Below are positions 5,346 to 6,878 of a stretch of DNA of 6,878 nt, in pieces. Origin of the DNA: Patescibacteria group bacterium (lineage in GTDB: Bacteria > Patescibacteriota > Minisyncoccia > Phycocordibacterales > PALSA-1337); assembly GCA_030917665.1 (NCBI GenBank), contig JAUPUH010000002.1, positions 1 to 6,878 on the forward strand, in the 5' to 3' direction. Within the stretch, counting starts at the first letter, position 1, and every line of letters starts with the position of its first letter. Made by a program: the position numbers and the translations under genes. The notes beneath the pieces were generated by a model, which did no database searches, was not told the DNA's origin, and saw nothing but the letters and a program-made list of their open reading frames with translations.

Positions 5346-5386
5346 ACAAACTCCTATCCAGGAGAAAGATAGCGGTTTGTATCCGC
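5346..5386. repeat. Nested, mutually exclusive inverted repeats
   Basis: Three stems can form. Stem 1 pairs 5346-5358 with 5368-5380: 13 positions with one G-T wobble and one mismatch, and a 9-base loop. Stem 2 pairs CTCCT (5351-5355) with AGGAG (5360-5364). Stem 3 pairs GCGG (5372-5375) with CCGC (5383-5386). Stem 1 excludes stems 2 and 3. The element sits 26 bp before the ATG of the - strand orphan gene, so it could be a leader switch or a protein-binding palindrome. It has no T tract and so is not a simple terminator. Confidence 0.45.
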
Positions 5387-5455
5387 CAGCATTATGCCTA
5401 AATGAACCTACGAGGGTACACTAGTCTTTGTGATTTGAAGAACAACTTAGATAAA

Positions 5456-5484
5456 ACGTTAACATGGAATATCTATAGTGTCAA
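5456..5484 (-). promoter_or_regulatory. Possible promoter of the orphan - strand gene
   Basis: On the - strand TTGACA (5484-5479) is followed after 17 bp by TAACGT (5461-5456). The -35 is perfect; the -10 keeps only the first two bases and the last T. If used, the transcript would carry a leader of about 130 nt containing the nested inverted repeats. Confidence 0.35.
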
Positions 5485-5535
5485 TTAACTTATATGCGAT
5501 AGGGAAGGGTATGGTGTATAATTGCAACGTTTCAA

Positions 5536-5555
5536 GTCTAATCTAATTTTTAGAC
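5536..5555. repeat. Short inverted repeat next to the 5621 gene promoter
   Basis: GTCTAA (5536-5541) and TTAGAC (5550-5555) are separated by 8 bp and end 2 bp before the -35 box of the downstream promoter. The position suits an activator or repressor site, but six-base arms can occur by chance. Confidence 0.25.
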
Positions 5556-5557
5556 GC

Positions 5558-5586
5558 TTGACAATAACATTAAAAAATGATATTAA
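5558..5586 (+). promoter_or_regulatory. Promoter of the secreted cell-wall protein gene
   Basis: A perfect TTGACA (5558-5563) is followed after 17 bp by TATTAA (5581-5586); an ATTAAT one base later is an alternative -10. The predicted start at about 5593 gives a 28-nt leader without a good ribosome-binding site, unlike the nearly leaderless genes upstream. Confidence 0.5.
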
Positions 5587-5620
5587 TTTTGCATTAATGA
5601 GACTAAAGAATAATTAATTT

Positions 5621-6865
5621 ATGAAGAATTTTTCATACAGAACTCTGATCGCAGCGCTTATTTTTGGACTCCTTGCCGGTAGTGCTCCTTTTTCGACAAA
5701 CGCTGAGACTACAGTCGTAATACTTGATACGCCAGTTGAAGGAGAGACCTATTATACCGATGAACCGCTTACTATTTCTTGGCCAGAAAATAGTTTTGTT
5801 GGACCTATTAGCCTCTTTTTTAGAACTGAAGCCCAGGAGGGTCTCCCACCAAGTGCGGGAGGTATTTCAGCAGTTAATCTTCCAGAAAATACGGCGTCAC
5901 ACACTATTACAGTTTTTGGTATCAAATTTATCCCAGTTAATAAATACAAGATTGTTATTGCTTGCGGTGAAGAACTTTGTGGAGAGACTGGGTATTTTAA
6001 TATTGAGAATCCCCCCGAACCTATTGCACCTGTTGAAGTAGTTGGAGAACTACCTACAAATGGTGACGATGATACACCAGGAACACCACCAAGTACGGGA
6101 GGGACAAATACTGGAGGTCAGACGAATGGAGATGACGATACTTCTGCTGCACCAGAAGAGAATAATGGAAACACAGTAAATGGTGACGATGATGTGCCAA
6201 AAAATGAAGAGCCTGTGGAGCCAGTCGTTGCGCAAAATTCGAGTTCTCGGTCAACAGGAGGTTCTACTGGAAGTTCAAAGAAGACCACTCCTTTATCCTC
6301 TCCTTCTATAGCTTTACCAACACTTACCAGTATCGAAAGCTGTACGTATATAAATGATTACCTCAATATCAAAAGCAACAACAATCCTATAGAAGTCACA
6401 AAACTTCAGACATTCCTTTTGAATACTGAGGGGATTGATGTTGAAATTAATGGAATTTTTGATCAGGTGACTTTTGATGCTGTAAGAGCTTTCCAAACAA
6501 AGTACTTGAACGATATCATGATTCCGTGGGGTCTTGAGACAGCTTCTGGGGTCGTCTCTTATACAACGAAAAAGAAGATTAATGAAATCTACTGCAAATC
6601 AACATTTGCTTTAACCCCAGCACAGCTCGCTGCTATCGAGAATTACAAGAGAAGCTTAATATCACCTGATGATGAATTTGTTCCACCAAGCTCAGTTGAG
6701 GTTGGATTTGCAGAACCCGAGAACGTTGAGGTTCCTGTCGAGGTTGAGCAGTTTGCAGAAGTTCCAGTAGTACCAGAGCCACAGCAGTCTCAGACAGCGA
6801 GTGCGCTCGATGCTTCAGAAGGATTCTTTGAAAGAATAGCGAATTTTTTTAAGAATATTTTCTAA
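5621..6865 (+). CDS. Secreted protein with Ig-like domain, acidic NGDDD linker and peptidoglycan-binding-like domain
   Basis: The product has 414 aa. Residues 1-28 form a signal peptide: Lys2 and Arg7, a hydrophobic core at 9-20, and a likely cut after TNA (28). Residues 30-128 look like an Ig/fibronectin-type sandwich opening with LDTPVEGETYYTDEPLTISW, and Cys115 and Cys120 are likely paired. Residues 130-225 are a disordered Pro/Gly/Thr/Ser linker with three NGDDD units. Residues 241-325 are a peptidoglycan-binding-like helical domain: EVTKLQTFLLN, then GIFDQVTFDAVRAFQTKY, flanked by Cys241 and Cys325. This form is common in Patescibacteria surface proteins, often as a fused module. A second acidic Pro/Val-rich stretch (350-395) leads to an aromatic amphipathic end, GFFERIANFFKNIF. 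The protein therefore probably attaches to the wall and displays its N-terminal domain; no catalytic motif is seen. No terminator is visible before the window ends. Confidence 0.82.
   Translation: MKNFSYRTLIAALIFGLLAGSAPFSTNAETTVVILDTPVEGETYYTDEPLTISWPENSFVGPISLFFRTEAQEGLPPSAGGISAVNLPENTASHTITVFGIKFIPVNKYKIVIACGEELCGETGYFNIENPPEPIAPVEVVGELPTNGDDDTPGTPPSTGGTNTGGQTNGDDDTSAAPEENNGNTVNGDDDVPKNEEPVEPVVAQNSSSRSTGGSTGSSKKTTPLSSPSIALPTLTSIESCTYINDYLNIKSNNNPIEVTKLQTFLLNTEGIDVEINGIFDQVTFDAVRAFQTKYLNDIMIPWGLETASGVVSYTTKKKINEIYCKSTFALTPAQLAAIENYKRSLISPDDEFVPPSSVEVGFAEPENVEVPVEVEQFAEVPVVPEPQQSQTASALDASEGFFERIANFFKNIF
6059..6193 (+). repeat. Three NGDDD coding repeats in the linker
   Basis: The pentapeptide Asn-Gly-Asp-Asp-Asp occurs at residues 147-151, 169-173 and 187-191 (bases 6059-6073, 6125-6139 and 6179-6193), separated by Gly/Thr/Pro-rich spacers of 17 and 13 residues. 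The first and third copies share the same codons (AAT GGT GAC GAT GAT); the second differs at third positions, which argues for selection on the peptide as well as duplication. Confidence 0.7.
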
Positions 6866-6878
6866 GCCTATTTGATAA

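Larger units (their letters stand above)
5321..5620. other. 300-bp gene-free region between divergent genes
   Basis: No convincing coding sequence or RNA gene is seen. The longest start-to-stop frame I noticed is 28 codons (5402-5488, +), with no ribosome-binding site. The region contains nested inverted repeats at 5346-5386, a possible - strand promoter at 5456-5484, a TATAAT without a -35 at 5517-5522, a short inverted repeat at 5536-5555 and a + strand promoter at 5558-5586. It probably carries control elements for both flanking genes. Confidence 0.5.

Noticed and set aside
5336..5386. tRNA-like signal (GTTCGA at 5341-5346, resembling a T-loop)
   Set aside because: The flanking bases do not form a T-stem and no acceptor or anticodon stem can be drawn on either strand.
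5402..5488. A 28-codon + strand small ORF in the intergenic region
   Set aside because: There is no ribosome-binding site, no clear promoter at a leaderless distance and no recognisable peptide features; its length is within chance expectation.
6050..6254. Two overlapping - strand frames opposite the NGDDD linker
   Set aside because: They are shadows of the low-complexity Gly/Asp/Thr coding sequence, with His/Trp/Cys-rich products and no start signals.
1..6878. CRISPR, toxin-antitoxin, phage or transposon elements
   Set aside because: I looked for direct repeats with regular spacing, terminal inverted repeats, transposase or integrase motifs and small overlapping gene pairs, and found none.

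Overview
The window looks like a chromosomal segment from an uncultured ultra-small bacterium of the Patescibacteria/CPR type, most plausibly a parcubacterium. The basis is protein style rather than a marker gene. There are short secreted proteins with one N-terminal anchor, a Cys-rich module of the CTxDAMMCPDGSYVGR kind followed by a second Cys-pair domain, a large exported protein with a peptidoglycan-binding-like domain ending in a Cys, and a Tic20/DUF4870-like membrane protein. The standard bacterial code fits, and genes are tightly packed. No rRNA, tRNA, CRISPR array, insertion sequence or phage gene was found.

Layout. Bases 2-211 (+) are the 3' end of a small membrane protein gene. A bidirectional-looking terminator (216-245) separates it from a convergent, GC-rich HD-domain gene (977-264, -). 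That gene is driven by a perfect-consensus sigma70-type promoter (TTGACA, 17 bp, TATAAT) and has a roughly 80-nt leader that can fold. A back-to-back promoter then starts a compact + strand run: an anchored extracytoplasmic protein (1140-1673), an anchored dienelactone-hydrolase-fold enzyme (1685-2479) and the tRNA U34 hydroxylase TrhO (2493-3347), with gaps of 11 and 13 bp. Next comes a type I 3-dehydroquinate dehydratase (3399-4160) with its own promoter and a strong terminator. It is followed by an anchored six-cysteine protein (4254-4787). A perfect 9-bp hairpin with a 7-base A/T tract lies between that gene and a convergent orphan gene (5320-4847, -). A 300-bp gene-free stretch (5321-5620) holds nested inverted repeats and promoter-like elements. 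The last gene (5621-6865, +) encodes a secreted cell-wall-type protein.

How the genes fit together. Three or four products (1140, 1685, 4254, 5621) act outside the membrane, and the last probably touches peptidoglycan. TrhO modifies tRNA in the cytosol, and the DHQ dehydratase belongs to the shikimate pathway, although no other shikimate gene is in view. I see no single coordinated system. The most distinctive global signal is in expression: several + strand genes place a TATAAT-like hexamer only 6-12 bp before the start codon, often with a -35 at exactly 17 bp. This suggests leaderless or nearly leaderless mRNAs. The GC-rich HD gene on the - strand instead has a long leader and a Shine-Dalgarno-like AAGG. 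All functional calls come from reading motifs by eye; no database search was run.
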